A stretch of 64,000 bases of DNA from Pseudomonas sp. HN11 (GCF_021390155.1 NZ_CP089985.1:4289001-4353000); one strand, 5' to 3'. Shown: positions 1 to 9,039, counted from the first letter of the stretch. Translations and numbers: made by a program. The notes: generated by a model not told the origin, from the sequence alone.

Positions 1-182
1 TTGAAGAAAGCTCGCCGGGTGATGGCATGATTTGCCGGGATGGTGAGGGGGCTCGGCCAAGAGCTGTGATTCAACAGCAGATACTCGGGCTGATCACTGC
101 GTTTGTGCAGCCACCGTTTCGAAACTGAAGAGCGGCGCTAAGCTGGTATCATCCCGGGCCTGAACAACCCGGGTAGAACGAC

Positions 183-347
183 ATGAACCGCCAGAAAAAA
201 CTCCAGCAGCTCTTCAAGGAAAAAGCCAAGAAGGCCAACGCCAAATTGGCACCGAAGAAAAAGGACAAGTACATCAGCAAGGCGGACCGTGAAAAGCTGG
301 CGGCGGCTGAAGCGGCCCAGGCGTCCGACAGCTCCCAGGAAAGCTGA
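183..347 (+). CDS. DUF2986 family small basic protein
   Basis: A 54-residue, lysine-rich protein. It starts MNRQKKLQQLFKEKAKKANA and continues with a KKDKYISKADREKL segment, the pattern of the DUF2986 family of very small proteobacterial proteins. It has no membrane segment and is probably a charged helix; its function is unknown. The ATG follows a short leader that holds a CCCGGG...CCCGGG hairpin (153-173). It is convergent with the YeeE gene, whose stop lies 2 bases further on. The family call rests on the motif only. Confidence 0.8.
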   Translation: MNRQKKLQQLFKEKAKKANAKLAPKKKDKYISKADREKLAAAEAAQASDSSQES

Positions 348-348
348 T

Positions 349-1560
349 TCAGCAACCGTTCAACGCCACCTGTGGTCGCTCGCCCGTAAAGAAAAACGGC
401 CGCAACCGCACGCCTACGCTGTTACCGATAAACGCCGCCACCAGCCACACCCAACCATGCAGGCTGCCCGAAGCAATGCCGCTGAAGTACGCGCCGATGT
501 TGCAGCCGTAGGCCAGGCGCGAGCCGTAGCCGAGCAGCAGACCGCCGATCACCGCCGCCACCAACGAACGCGTTGGAATCTTCAGGCTAGGGGCGAAACG
601 CCCGGCCAGGCCTGCCGCCAACAGCGCACCGAGGACGATGCCGATGTCCATTACGCTGGTGATGTCTTCCCACACCGGCGCAGCCAGTGCCTTGGCGTTG
701 CCCGGCATCTGCCAGAACGCCCAGCTGGCCACGTCCACACCCAGGCCGCTGGCGACTTTGGCGCCCCACAACGCAAACGCCGAGGTAATGCCCCATGGCC
801 GCCCCGCCAGTGCCAGGGTGGCGTAGTTGAGCAAGGCCAGTCCGATGGCGCCCCATACCAATGGCCACGGGCCACGCAGGAAGCGGCGCAGGCCTTGATG
901 CTCACTTTTCACGCCCTCTTCCAGTTGACCATGACGGCCCTTCTCCAGGCGTACGCTCACCACCGCAATGATCGCGAACACCGCCAGGCTCAAGCCCATC
1001 GCCGGCACCACGCCAAAGCTCTTGACGATGGACACCGCCGGGAACGCAGGCAGCGCAAACCACCAGTCCACATGGTGCGTGGCGATCAGCGAACCACAGA
1101 TAAAGAAGAACAATGTCACCAGCATGCGCGCATTACCGCCGCCCACGGTGAACAGCGTGCCCGACGCACAACCGCCGCCCAACTGCATGCCGATGCCAAA
1201 GATGAACGCCCCAAACACCACCGATACCCCGGCCGGTGCCACCAGCCCGACCACCGGCTGCCCAAACAAGGTGCCCGCCCCCAGCGCCGGGAAGAACAGC
1301 AATACCGCGATCGCCAGCATCACCATCTGCGCACGCAAGCCGGCGCCACGGCGATCGTTGATGAATACGCGCCAGGCCGACGTGAACCCGAAGGCGGCGT
1401 GGTAGAGGGTCAAGCCCAGTGCCGCGCCGACCACCAGCAACAGCACCTGGTGTGATCCGACGCTGTTTTGCAGGAACAGGGCGCCCAGCGCGAGGATGAT
1501 AAGGGCCACCAGCGGCGCGACGGGCTTGCGCACGTGAGTGATAGGGGTAGAGGTGCTCAT
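349..1560 (-). CDS. YeeE/YedE family sulfur-compound transporter
   Basis: A 403-residue polytopic inner-membrane protein with about ten hydrophobic segments in two related halves. Each half has the family's cysteine motif: GGGCASGTL in the first and AYGCNIGAY in the second. In the thiosulfate transporter of this family these cysteines line the conducting path, so uptake of thiosulfate or a related sulfur compound is likely but inferred. The start at MSTSTPITHV was chosen because the reading frame upstream of it lacks the character of a membrane protein. No TusA/SirA partner gene is adjacent. Confidence 0.82.
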   Translation of the reverse strand: MSTSTPITHVRKPVAPLVALIILALGALFLQNSVGSHQVLLLVVGAALGLTLYHAAFGFTSAWRVFINDRRGAGLRAQMVMLAIAVLLFFPALGAGTLFGQPVVGLVAPAGVSVVFGAFIFGIGMQLGGGCASGTLFTVGGGNARMLVTLFFFICGSLIATHHVDWWFALPAFPAVSIVKSFGVVPAMGLSLAVFAIIAVVSVRLEKGRHGQLEEGVKSEHQGLRRFLRGPWPLVWGAIGLALLNYATLALAGRPWGITSAFALWGAKVASGLGVDVASWAFWQMPGNAKALAAPVWEDITSVMDIGIVLGALLAAGLAGRFAPSLKIPTRSLVAAVIGGLLLGYGSRLAYGCNIGAYFSGIASGSLHGWVWLVAAFIGNSVGVRLRPFFFTGERPQVALNGC

Positions 1561-1728
1561 GGGGTATCTCGGATTGTCTGGATGAAGGTATTGCGAGCGC
1601 AAGAGTATAACCGCGTGGGGCGATATCCACGTCTTGGGGCTGGCGAGATCGGGTATGGGATGTCGGCAAGGCAAATCCGCTGTGGCACTGCGTCCGCCGT
1701 GCCGGTCAGGTGAGCGCAAATGTGGCGA

Positions 1729-1979
1729 TCAACCCCGCCCCACCGACCCCGACACCGGGAGATTCCCCAATAACCTCAGCCCGGTGTTCTTCACAAAAGT
1801 GTCATAGTCCATCGGCTGCTGGATTCGCGTTTCCGCATTGGGCGGCACGTAGGCCCAGGCGCGCTGGCTTGAGGCGTCGTACACCAGCTTGAACAGGCGC
1901 GTCGGCGGTCGCGTGCGTCTGCAGCGGTGGAGAGAAAAACCAGGGCCGACAGCCCGACTGCAAGGGTGCGTAGGTACAT
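1729..1979 (-). pseudogene. Frameshifted small exported protein
   Basis: The minus strand opens with a good signal peptide (MYLRTLAVGLSALVFLSTAADA). The frame then turns into arginine- and cysteine-rich nonsense. In another frame, without a start of its own, a sensible tail follows: LFKLVYDASSQRAWAYVPPN, then ETRIQQPMDYDTFVKNTG, ending at a TGA at 1729-1731. The 251-base span is not a multiple of three. A one- or two-base indel near 1895-1915 would join the two parts into a secreted protein of about 83 residues. It is either a real pseudogene or a sequencing error. I do not recognise the family. Confidence 0.6.
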
Positions 1980-2136
1980 GCGTTGGATCTTATGGTGAGG
2001 GTAAACGGACACGTGCGAATGTTCGTGCGGGGCCTATGGACCCTGATATGCCTGTTTGGTGCCGCCAGGCTTACGGAACAGGTTGAACCTCTCCTACAAA
2101 CAAGGGCTCAGAACCCTACATCCTCGGGAGAACTTT

Positions 2137-3198
2137 ATGACCCAGACAGCCTTAGTCGTCGGTGCCAGCGGCATCGTTGGCAGCGCCATCACCCAGTTAC
2201 TGCTCGACAACCAATGGCAGGTGGCCGCGCTGTCCCGCAGCCCATCCCGGGTGCCCGACGTGATCCCCGTAACCGCCGACTTACAAGACCCGGCCTCCGT
2301 ACAGCAGGCACTGGTCGCGGTAAAACCCACCCACGTGTTCATCACCACGTGGTCGCGCCAGGCCACGGAGGCCGAGAACATCCGCGTCAACGCCGCCATG
2401 GTGCGCAACGTGCTGGACGCCGTGCGCCCCGCCGGCAGTGTGCGACACGTGGCGCTGGTCACCGGGTTGAAGCACTACCTCGGCCCCTTTGAAAACTATG
2501 GCAAGGGCAGCCTGCCGCAAACGCCGTTCCGCGAAGAACAAGGCCGCCTGGATGTGGAGAATTTCTACTACGCCCAGGAAGACGAAGTGTTCGCTGCGGC
2601 CGAGAAAGATGGCTTCACCTGGAGCGTGCACCGCCCGCACACCGTCACGGGTGTCGCCGTGGGCAATGCGATGAACATGGCGACCACCCTCGCCGTCTAC
2701 GCCAGCGTGTGTAAATACACTGGTCGCCCGTTCGTGTTCCCAGGCTCCCGCGTGCAATGGGACAGCCTCACCGACATGACCGATGCACGGCAATTGGCCC
2801 AGCAGCAGCTATGGGCTGCCACCACGCCAGCGGCCGCCAACCAGGCATTCAACATCACCAATGGCGATATTTTCCGCTGGCAATGGATGTGGGGGCAGAT
2901 TGCCAATTACTTCGATCTTGCACCAGCGGCGTTCCCAGCCACGCCCGCCCCACTCGAACACCAGATGGTCGACGACCAGGCCGCATGGAGCCAGATTGCA
3001 GCGCAGTATGGGCTGAAAGAAGCCGACATCAGTCGACTCATCTCGCCGTGGCACACCGACGCCGACCTGGGACGACCGATTGAGGTGGTCACCGATATGT
3101 CCAAGAGCCGCAAACTGGGCTTCACCGCCTACCAGGCAAGTGACCAGGCCTTTTTCGACGTGTTCGATCAGTTACGCGGTGCGCGGCTGATCCCTTAA
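2137..3198 (+). CDS. PRISE-type SDR reductase (iridoid synthase/progesterone 5-beta-reductase-like)
   Basis: A 353-residue atypical short-chain dehydrogenase. The N-terminal VVGASGIVGSAI loop binds NAD(P). VTGLKHYLGPF and NFYYAQED match the PRISE motifs that carry the catalytic Lys and Tyr in plant progesterone 5-beta-reductases, which reduce the C=C bond of enones. A GGGAGA ribosome-binding site precedes the ATG; longer upstream starts lack one. Its stop overlaps the convergent kinase gene by 4 bases. The natural substrate is unknown; bacterial members reduce various activated enones. Confidence 0.8.
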   Translation: MTQTALVVGASGIVGSAITQLLLDNQWQVAALSRSPSRVPDVIPVTADLQDPASVQQALVAVKPTHVFITTWSRQATEAENIRVNAAMVRNVLDAVRPAGSVRHVALVTGLKHYLGPFENYGKGSLPQTPFREEQGRLDVENFYYAQEDEVFAAAEKDGFTWSVHRPHTVTGVAVGNAMNMATTLAVYASVCKYTGRPFVFPGSRVQWDSLTDMTDARQLAQQQLWAATTPAAANQAFNITNGDIFRWQWMWGQIANYFDLAPAAFPATPAPLEHQMVDDQAAWSQIAAQYGLKEADISRLISPWHTDADLGRPIEVVTDMSKSRKLGFTAYQASDQAFFDVFDQLRGARLIP

Positions 3199-4214
3199 CC
3201 GGACAACGGCAGCACCACCACAAATTCGCTGCCCTTGCCGTGCCCTTCACTCCTGCCCGTGACCGTGCCGTCGTGGGCTTCGACCAGTTCGCGCACCACG
3301 GTCAAGCCAATGCCCAGGCCGGCGCTGTTGAAACCGATGGCATGGGCGTCTTGCACATAGGGATCAAAGATGAACGGCAAGGCCTTGGCGGTCACACCGA
3401 TACCGTTGTCGCAAATACTGATCCTCAGTTGCTCGGCCTCGACGGTGACAACCATCGAGATTTTGCCACCGGCCTGTGTGTACTTCGCAGCGTTGCCCAA
3501 CAGGTTATGCAGGATCTGCGCGAGCCGCACGGGGTCGCCGTTCATGACCAGGCTGGCGTCGGGAAGCGCTACATCAAAGTACTGGTTGCGCGCGATCATC
3601 ACTGGGCTGCAGGCGTCGACAGCAGCATTCAGGATGCGCTGCATGTCCACCTCACTGCAGTGGATACGCAGCTTGCCGGTGCTGGCGCGCGAGACATCCA
3701 GCAGGTCGTCGACCAGCTGGGAAATATGCTGGACCTGGCCTTCGATCAACTCACGCATGCGCGGCAGCTGGTCGCTGGGCAACCTGACCATGCGCTCGGC
3801 AATCAGGCTGATCGGCGTCAGCGGGTTGCGCAGTTCATGGGCGACCATCGCCAGGATGCTTTTCTGCTGGCCCAGCGCACGTTCGGCAGTGGCCTGGAGG
3901 TCTTGAGCGCTGAGCGCGGCGATCACCAACTGCGCATTCGCTTCGCGCAGCTCCTGGAACAGCTGCTGCTCTTCGGCCTGAGGCATCGCCATCGCGTCGG
4001 ATTGCGTGAGGAGTATCGCCAGCACCAGTTGCTGATTGGCCTCGATCAGTTGTTCGACGTGCTGGGCATCTTCCAGACGATTATTGGCGTCACTCAACTG
4101 GTCCTGCAGCGCGGCCAAGACAGCGCGGGCTTCAACGGTTTTGCGGCCAAGCAGGAAGAGTTCGTGGGCAGCATTGGCGACCCTGCGCTCGTCCTCTCCA
4201 GCGCGATTATTCAT
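3195..4214 (-). CDS. Soluble sensor histidine kinase
   Basis: A 339-residue cytoplasmic kinase without membrane segments. Residues 1-115 are helical and coiled-coil-like. The HisKA box VAHELRNPLTP puts the phosphorylatable histidine at residue 126. An HATPase domain follows with SICDNGIGV and a GLGIGLTVVRELVEAHDG glycine box. There is no receiver domain and no response regulator next door. It is the third gene of an operon with a small helical protein and a KaiC-like ATPase, 8 bases after the ATPase stop, so the kinase probably reads the ATPase state. Confidence 0.88.
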   Translation of the reverse strand: MNNRAGEDERRVANAAHELFLLGRKTVEARAVLAALQDQLSDANNRLEDAQHVEQLIEANQQLVLAILLTQSDAMAMPQAEEQQLFQELREANAQLVIAALSAQDLQATAERALGQQKSILAMVAHELRNPLTPISLIAERMVRLPSDQLPRMRELIEGQVQHISQLVDDLLDVSRASTGKLRIHCSEVDMQRILNAAVDACSPVMIARNQYFDVALPDASLVMNGDPVRLAQILHNLLGNAAKYTQAGGKISMVVTVEAEQLRISICDNGIGVTAKALPFIFDPYVQDAHAIGFNSAGLGIGLTVVRELVEAHDGTVTGRSEGHGKGSEFVVVLPLSG

Positions 4215-4222
4215 GAGTCAGC

Positions 4223-5683
4223 TCACACATTGTCACTCCCTATGTGCCGGGTGGTCGGGCGACCGCCGAGCAGCCCCTCCTGATCAGGCAGCATCTCGCC
4301 GATCTGCAGGCCATGGTCATTGATGTGGTATTGGCGCAATTCATCGCAGTGGGCACTGGCGCGTACCTTGACCACGGCCATGATGCGCAACAGGCGGCTG
4401 CGCACTTCGATGTAGCGCTGCACGATGATCGCATCAGTCAGGAACGCCGTTCCGTAGGGGCTGAAGCGCAGGTCGGTGTAGCGGTCTTCCAGTTCCGAGG
4501 TCATCAGCACGCTGACGCCGGCGCGGGTCAACGCGGTGACCATGCGTGACAACGACTCACGAAAGTCCGCGCGGAAGGTCGGCGCCAGGGCCAGCTCGAA
4601 GCCCGACAGCGAATCGATGACCACCCGCGTGGCGTTCAAGCGGCTGATTTCGCCGAGGAGCAAGTGAACAATTTCGTCAATCGACAGGTCAGGCGACCGA
4701 CTGTCCACCAAACCGACCTTCCCGCTTGCGATCAAACCGGCCAGCACGGCGTTTTGTGAGTGGTTGGGGCGTTGTTCGAACACGGCGATAACGCCGGTTT
4801 CGCCATTACGTGCGCCTTCGGCCAGGAAGGTCGCCGCCAAAATGCTTTTGCCCGACCCCGAAGGCCCTGCAACCAGCAGCGAATAGCCCCGAGGCAAGCC
4901 GCCGCCGAGCATATCGTCGAGGCGCGGCACGCCCATTTTCAGACGCTGCACAGGCAGTTCCATCGGTTTATCGACCGGGTTCAGCGCGGCCGGTGCAAAA
5001 ACCTTGATGCCCGAACTGGCGATACGGAAGGTGTGCAGCCCCGGCAAGGTCGGTTGGCCGCGCATTTTCATGATTTCCAGCTTGCGCACCATCGAATTGC
5101 GTTCGACGCTCTGGCGCATCCAGATCAGCCCATCGGCCACGGTGAAAATCGGGTTGGTATCGGTCTCGGTGAAGTACTCGCCAATCAGGAAAGTGGTCGC
5201 CTGCCAGGTGGTCATCAACATGCCCAGTTGTTGAACGAACTGCGGCAGGTTGTTATTGGGGTTGTGCTGGGTCTGGCTGGCCATCACCACCGAGCGGAAG
5301 GAGTCGACGAACACCAGCGACGGCGAGTGCGCCTCCACTTCGCTGACAATGCGCCGCAGCACTTCATCCAAGTCACCGGCCAGGGTGTCGTCGGCCAGGT
5401 TGATGTAGCGGATCGACTGGTTGATCGCTTCGTTGTCGAAAAAGTCGAACTGCTGCTGATAACGCAGCATTTTCAGCGGCGGCTCGCCCAGCACGGTGAA
5501 AAACAGCGCGGGGCGTTCTGGTGTCGCCAGGGCGAACATCATCTGATGTGCCAGAGTGGTCTTGCCGCAGCCGGGCGGGCCGGCGATCAGGTTGAACGAA
5601 AACTCCGGCAAACCTCCGCCCAGCACCTCGTCCAGACCTGGCACGCCGGTAGCCAGGCGGTTGATAGTTACTTTGGTGCTCAT
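4223..5683 (-). CDS. KaiC-like double RecA-domain ATPase
   Basis: A 486-residue tandem-RecA protein. Domain 1 has Walker A GPPGCGKT at residues 35-42 and Walker B SLVFVDSF; domain 2 has GPSGSGKS and RVVIDSL. The length is slightly below cyanobacterial KaiC. By eye, the catalytic Glu-Glu pairs read Gly-Glu in domain 1 and Glu-Gln in domain 2, and the Ser431-Thr432 phosphosites align with Ala-Phe (context YGTAFLTDAII). A clock-type phosphorylation cycle is therefore unlikely. The ATG at 5683 has an AGGA site and overlaps the preceding stop (ATGA). No kaiA or kaiB is in the window. Confidence 0.87.
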   Translation of the reverse strand: MSTKVTINRLATGVPGLDEVLGGGLPEFSFNLIAGPPGCGKTTLAHQMMFALATPERPALFFTVLGEPPLKMLRYQQQFDFFDNEAINQSIRYINLADDTLAGDLDEVLRRIVSEVEAHSPSLVFVDSFRSVVMASQTQHNPNNNLPQFVQQLGMLMTTWQATTFLIGEYFTETDTNPIFTVADGLIWMRQSVERNSMVRKLEIMKMRGQPTLPGLHTFRIASSGIKVFAPAALNPVDKPMELPVQRLKMGVPRLDDMLGGGLPRGYSLLVAGPSGSGKSILAATFLAEGARNGETGVIAVFEQRPNHSQNAVLAGLIASGKVGLVDSRSPDLSIDEIVHLLLGEISRLNATRVVIDSLSGFELALAPTFRADFRESLSRMVTALTRAGVSVLMTSELEDRYTDLRFSPYGTAFLTDAIIVQRYIEVRSRLLRIMAVVKVRASAHCDELRQYHINDHGLQIGEMLPDQEGLLGGRPTTRHIGSDNV

Positions 5684-6114
5684 GGCGAATTTTCCTGCGA
5701 AGGGGTGTCGCTCAAAGAAGGTGCCCACACATCGCGCAGTAAACGGGCGGTCAGCGAGGGCCCGATCAGCGTGGTGAGCAAGGTGTAGAAGGTGGTCAGC
5801 AGCACCTCACCGAAAAACAGCGCATCGGCCTCACTCTGCTCGAGCAATACGGCCTTGAGGCCGTCATGGTCGGGCGTTGCCTGCAAGTGCTCGTACGTGT
5901 TGGCCACGCGGGCATGGGACGAGGCGCTGAGGTGCAGGCTGCGGCGCAACAGTGCGACACAGCCTTGCTGCCCGATGATGGGCGTGAGTGCTGCGTCCAT
6001 GTCCTGCAATATCGAAGTGATCGCCTCGGCGATGCCTGCAATATCAGCGGTGGGACCAACACGGTGCGCCAGAGAAGCTACGATCTGGCGGCTCTCTTCG
6101 CTTAGCGTGGACAT
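5680..6114 (-). CDS. Small helical protein, first gene of the KaiC-kinase operon
   Basis: A 144-residue protein predicted to be nearly all helix. I do not recognise a domain. It opens MSTLSEESRQIVASLAHRVG and has a hydrophobic stretch near the C-terminus (FGEVLLTTFYTLLTTLIGPS) that could be an amphipathic or buried helix. Its stop overlaps the KaiC-like start by 4 bases, so the two are translationally coupled. Its position suggests a sensor or regulatory partner of the ATPase; it does not resemble KaiA or KaiB. Confidence 0.72.
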   Translation of the reverse strand: MSTLSEESRQIVASLAHRVGPTADIAGIAEAITSILQDMDAALTPIIGQQGCVALLRRSLHLSASSHARVANTYEHLQATPDHDGLKAVLLEQSEADALFFGEVLLTTFYTLLTTLIGPSLTARLLRDVWAPSLSDTPSQENSP

Positions 6115-6175
6115 GAAGGGCTAATATCCGATGAATTGAGACCCAGCCTACACCCTATGGCGCCCGACCGAAGGT

Positions 6176-7387
6176 TTAATGCGCAACGACTACAGCACCC
6201 GCCCGTCTTCCCGGCTTGAAACCATGGGTACGAGCGGCCCAGGCGATTACAAACGACACGCCGATCAATACCAGCATCGCCCACGGGAACGACGCCACGC
6301 CCCAGGTATCCAGCAACACACCGCCGACCACGCCGCTGCCGGCAATCGCGCTGTTCCACGCCACCACGTTCAGCGACAACGCCACATCCGCGCCATCGCC
6401 CGCCGCATCCGCCAGGGCGGTTTGCAACAAGGTTGCCGCGCCGCCGAAGCTCAGGCCCCATACCGCCACGCCGAGGTAGATCACCGCGGGCAACTTGCCG
6501 AACAGCCCCAACACCAGCGAGAAGCAACCAAACACCGCCAGGCTGATGAGTACCGTGTTGCGTAATAGCGGCTCCACCAGCCTCGCCGTGATCCAGATGC
6601 CGGCCAGCGCAGCAATCCCGAACACCAGCAACACCAGATCAACCCTGTCGGCCAGCCCTGCAGGCGCCACGAACGGCGCAATGTAGGTGTAGAGAATGTT
6701 GTGCGCCAGCATCCAACTGATCACCACCGCCAACACCGGTCGCACGCCCGGCGTGGTCAGCACTTGGCCCAGGGAAAGGCGTTGATGTGCAGGTTGAGGC
6801 GCGTAGTCCGGGACTTTTACCAGCACCCACGCAATCAGCACCAGGCTCACCGCCGACATCAGCCCAAAGGTCGTGCGCCAGCCCACCAGCCCACCCAGCC
6901 AGGTGCCCAACGGCACACCCAATGACAACGCGATCGGCGTACCCACCATCGCCAGCGCCAGCGCCCTGCCCTGTTGATGCGGCGCGACCATGCGCCGGGC
7001 GTAACCGGCCAGCAGGCTCCAGGCCAACCCCGCGGCCACACCGGCAAAGAAACGCGCCACCAGGGTCACGCCATAGTGGGATGACAACGCAGTGATGGAG
7101 TTGAACAACAAGAAACCGACGATGGTCAGCAACAACACGTTGCGCCGACGCCAGCCACGGGTGGCAATGGTCATGGGGATCACCGCCAGCACCGAACCCA
7201 AGGCGTACGCAGTGACCATCTGCCCGGCCATGGACGGCGAAATCGCCAGGCCCTCGCTGATCAACGGCAGGAGGCCAGCGGGCAAGGTTTCGGTGAGGAT
7301 GCAGATAAAGCCGGTCATGGCCAGGGCGAGTAACGCGCCGATGGGCAGGCGGTCGGATGACGCCGATAACGTGAGTGAGGGTGTCAC
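6176..7387 (-). CDS. MFS efflux transporter (AraJ/SotB-like)
   Basis: A 403-residue, 12-helix major facilitator of the drug/sugar efflux type. After a short cytoplasmic N-terminus it has TETLPAGLLPLISEGLAISP, typical of AraJ/SotB/YdhP-type exporters, and then a GWRRRNVLL loop between helices 2 and 3. It is divergent from a TetR gene, and one of the two inverted operator copies (7413-7427) lies 26 bases upstream of its start, so repression by that TetR is likely. The substrate is unknown. Confidence 0.85.
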   Translation of the reverse strand: MTPSLTLSASSDRLPIGALLALAMTGFICILTETLPAGLLPLISEGLAISPSMAGQMVTAYALGSVLAVIPMTIATRGWRRRNVLLLTIVGFLLFNSITALSSHYGVTLVARFFAGVAAGLAWSLLAGYARRMVAPHQQGRALALAMVGTPIALSLGVPLGTWLGGLVGWRTTFGLMSAVSLVLIAWVLVKVPDYAPQPAHQRLSLGQVLTTPGVRPVLAVVISWMLAHNILYTYIAPFVAPAGLADRVDLVLLVFGIAALAGIWITARLVEPLLRNTVLISLAVFGCFSLVLGLFGKLPAVIYLGVAVWGLSFGGAATLLQTALADAAGDGADVALSLNVVAWNSAIAGSGVVGGVLLDTWGVASFPWAMLVLIGVSFVIAWAARTHGFKPGRRAGAVVVAH

Positions 7388-7412
7388 GGGAAACTCCTTG
7401 AGTGGAACTTAG

Positions 7413-7480
7413 ATACTGATCGATACAAATGTTGCAGGCGAGCACAACGCATTGTCAATGACTTATGTATCGACTAGTAT
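7413..7480. promoter_or_regulatory. Twin inverted operator between the MFS and TetR genes
   Basis: Two 15-bp sites in opposite orientation, ATACTGATCGATACA (7413-7427) and TGTATCGACTAGTAT (7466-7480), match at 13 of 15 positions when one is reverse-complemented. Each lies 26-28 bases upstream of the start codon it faces, so the layout is symmetric. This fits one TetR operator copy controlling each divergent promoter. It also supports starting TetR at 7509, since a longer start would put the operator inside the coding region. Confidence 0.65.
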
Positions 7481-7508
7481 TTATCTCGCCTTCCACCGGA
7501 GACCTGAC

Positions 7509-8213
7509 ATGGCACAGATGGGCCGCCCCCGCACCTTCGACCGCGACCACGCCGTTGAACAGGCCATGCACCTGTTCTGGGAGCACGGCTACGACGCCAC
7601 TTCCCTTGCTCAACTCAAGGCTGGCCTGGGTGGGGGTATCTCTGCGCCAAGTTTTTATGCGGCCTTCGGTTCAAAAGAGGCGTTGTTCGACGAATGCGTG
7701 CAGCGTTACTTGGCGACCTACGCCCAGGTCACCGAATGCTTGTGGGACCAAAGCCTGCTGCCGCGTCAGGCTGTTGAGACGGCGCTACGCCAGTCCGCAC
7801 GTATGCAGTGTGAAGACGGCCATCCCAAGGGCTGCATGGTGGCACTGGGTGTGATGAGCGCACCGAGCCCGGAGAACGCGCGGGTGGCGACTGGGTTGAC
7901 GCAGTCGCGGCTGCGCACGCGAGCGGGGATTGTGGCGTGTGTGGAGCGCGCGATGCGTACAGGGCAGTTGCCAGCCACGGTTAACCCGGCAGCAATGGCG
8001 GCTGTGTTTGACAGTTTCCTGCAGGGCATTTCGATCCTGGCGCGGGACAATGTGCCCCATGCCACTATCGACGCGGCGATCAGCCAACTCCTGCTTACCT
8101 GGGATATAGCCGCGTCTATCGCACCGCCCATTCGTCCCGACATTGCATCAAGAAATCCACAAACGCCCGCACCCGATGCGGCACATAGCGCCCATGGGGA
8201 TACAGCAAGGTAA
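7509..8213 (+). CDS. TetR/AcrR family transcriptional repressor
   Basis: A 234-residue regulator. The N-terminal DNA-binding domain (GRPRTFDRDHAVEQAMHLFW, then a FYAAFGSKEALFDE recognition-helix region) is typical of TetR proteins controlling oxidoreductases or efflux pumps. An in-frame ATG three codons later could also serve. The last 33 or so residues are low-complexity and overlap the convergent LysR gene tail-to-tail by 98 bases, which is unusual and may reflect loss of an earlier stop. It probably represses the divergent MFS gene and itself through the twin operator. Confidence 0.87.
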   Translation: MAQMGRPRTFDRDHAVEQAMHLFWEHGYDATSLAQLKAGLGGGISAPSFYAAFGSKEALFDECVQRYLATYAQVTECLWDQSLLPRQAVETALRQSARMQCEDGHPKGCMVALGVMSAPSPENARVATGLTQSRLRTRAGIVACVERAMRTGQLPATVNPAAMAAVFDSFLQGISILARDNVPHATIDAAISQLLLTWDIAASIAPPIRPDIASRNPQTPAPDAAHSAHGDTAR

Positions 8214-9039
8214 AGGGCCGCGAGCGCCCACCAAACGGTTGTAACACCTGCACCAGGCTGCCGTTTGCAAGCTCCTGCTCGACAATAAACTTGTAGGTCT
8301 GGAACAACCCCGCCCCGTGCTTGGCCAGGGTCACGCCGCCCAGCACATCGTCGGAACAACTGTACCCCGCCTCCCCTGCATACTCCTGCGCCTTGCCGTC
8401 TACCTGAAACAACCATGAGATGCGACGGCCATTGCTCGGCAGTTCGTACTGGATGCATTCATGGGAGGGTAAATCTTCCAGCGTTTGTGGGACGCCGGCT
8501 CGTTTCAAGTAGGTAGGAGACGCCACCACCACCAGTTCGGCGTCTTCCAACAGGCGGGCAATCAGCGATGAGTCCGGCTGGGCGCGCACGCGCACGGCCA
8601 GGTCATAACCTTCGGCGACAAAATCGATATTGCGGTTGCTGATGTGAACATCCACCGTGACTTGCGGGTACAGCGCACGAAACTTCGGCAGTAACGGCAA
8701 CAACCGGTGATGGGCATAGGTGGTTGGAATGCTGATGCGCAACAGGCCCGACGGCACGGCCTGCGCGCCCATCATCTCTTGCTGCGCTTCCACCAGTTGA
8801 GTCAGGGCCTGGCGGCATTGCTCGAAGAAGGTTCGACCGCTGTCAGTCAGGCGAATGCTGCGGGTGGTGCGCACAAACAGCCGCGAGCCCAGGCGTTCTT
8901 CCAAACGCGAGATGCTGCGGCTCACGGCGGCCGGCGTGACACCGGCGACCTGCGCGGCGGCGGTGAAGCTGCTGGCTTCGGCGGCGAGGCAGAACAGCTC
9001 GATGCTGCCCAGCTGCAAGTCTTCGAAATGGCGTTTCAT
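8116..9039 (-). CDS. LysR family transcriptional regulator
   Basis: A 307-residue LysR protein. The N-terminal helix-turn-helix (FTAAAQVAGVTPAAVSRSIS) is followed by RLFVRTTRSIRLTDSG and a periplasmic-binding-protein-like effector domain. The AGGGAG site upstream of the ATG at 9039 was preferred over longer starts. No target gene is divergently placed; its upstream region is 341 bases holding a tRNA fragment and the hsp20 terminator. The target and effector are unknown. Confidence 0.88.
   Translation of the reverse strand: MKRHFEDLQLGSIELFCLAAEASSFTAAAQVAGVTPAAVSRSISRLEERLGSRLFVRTTRSIRLTDSGRTFFEQCRQALTQLVEAQQEMMGAQAVPSGLLRISIPTTYAHHRLLPLLPKFRALYPQVTVDVHISNRNIDFVAEGYDLAVRVRAQPDSSLIARLLEDAELVVVASPTYLKRAGVPQTLEDLPSHECIQYELPSNGRRISWLFQVDGKAQEYAGEAGYSCSDDVLGGVTLAKHGAGLFQTYKFIVEQELANGSLVQVLQPFGGRSRPFTLLYPHGRYVPHRVRAFVDFLMQCRDEWAVR

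Noticed and set aside
289..1455. A 388-codon plus-strand frame opposite the YeeE gene
   Set aside because: Composition (His, Arg, Gln) is typical of an antisense frame of a GC-rich membrane protein gene.
5680..6114. The small first gene of the KaiC operon as KaiA or KaiB
   Set aside because: Length and sequence do not match the thioredoxin-like KaiB (about 100 residues) or the KaiA helical domain motifs.
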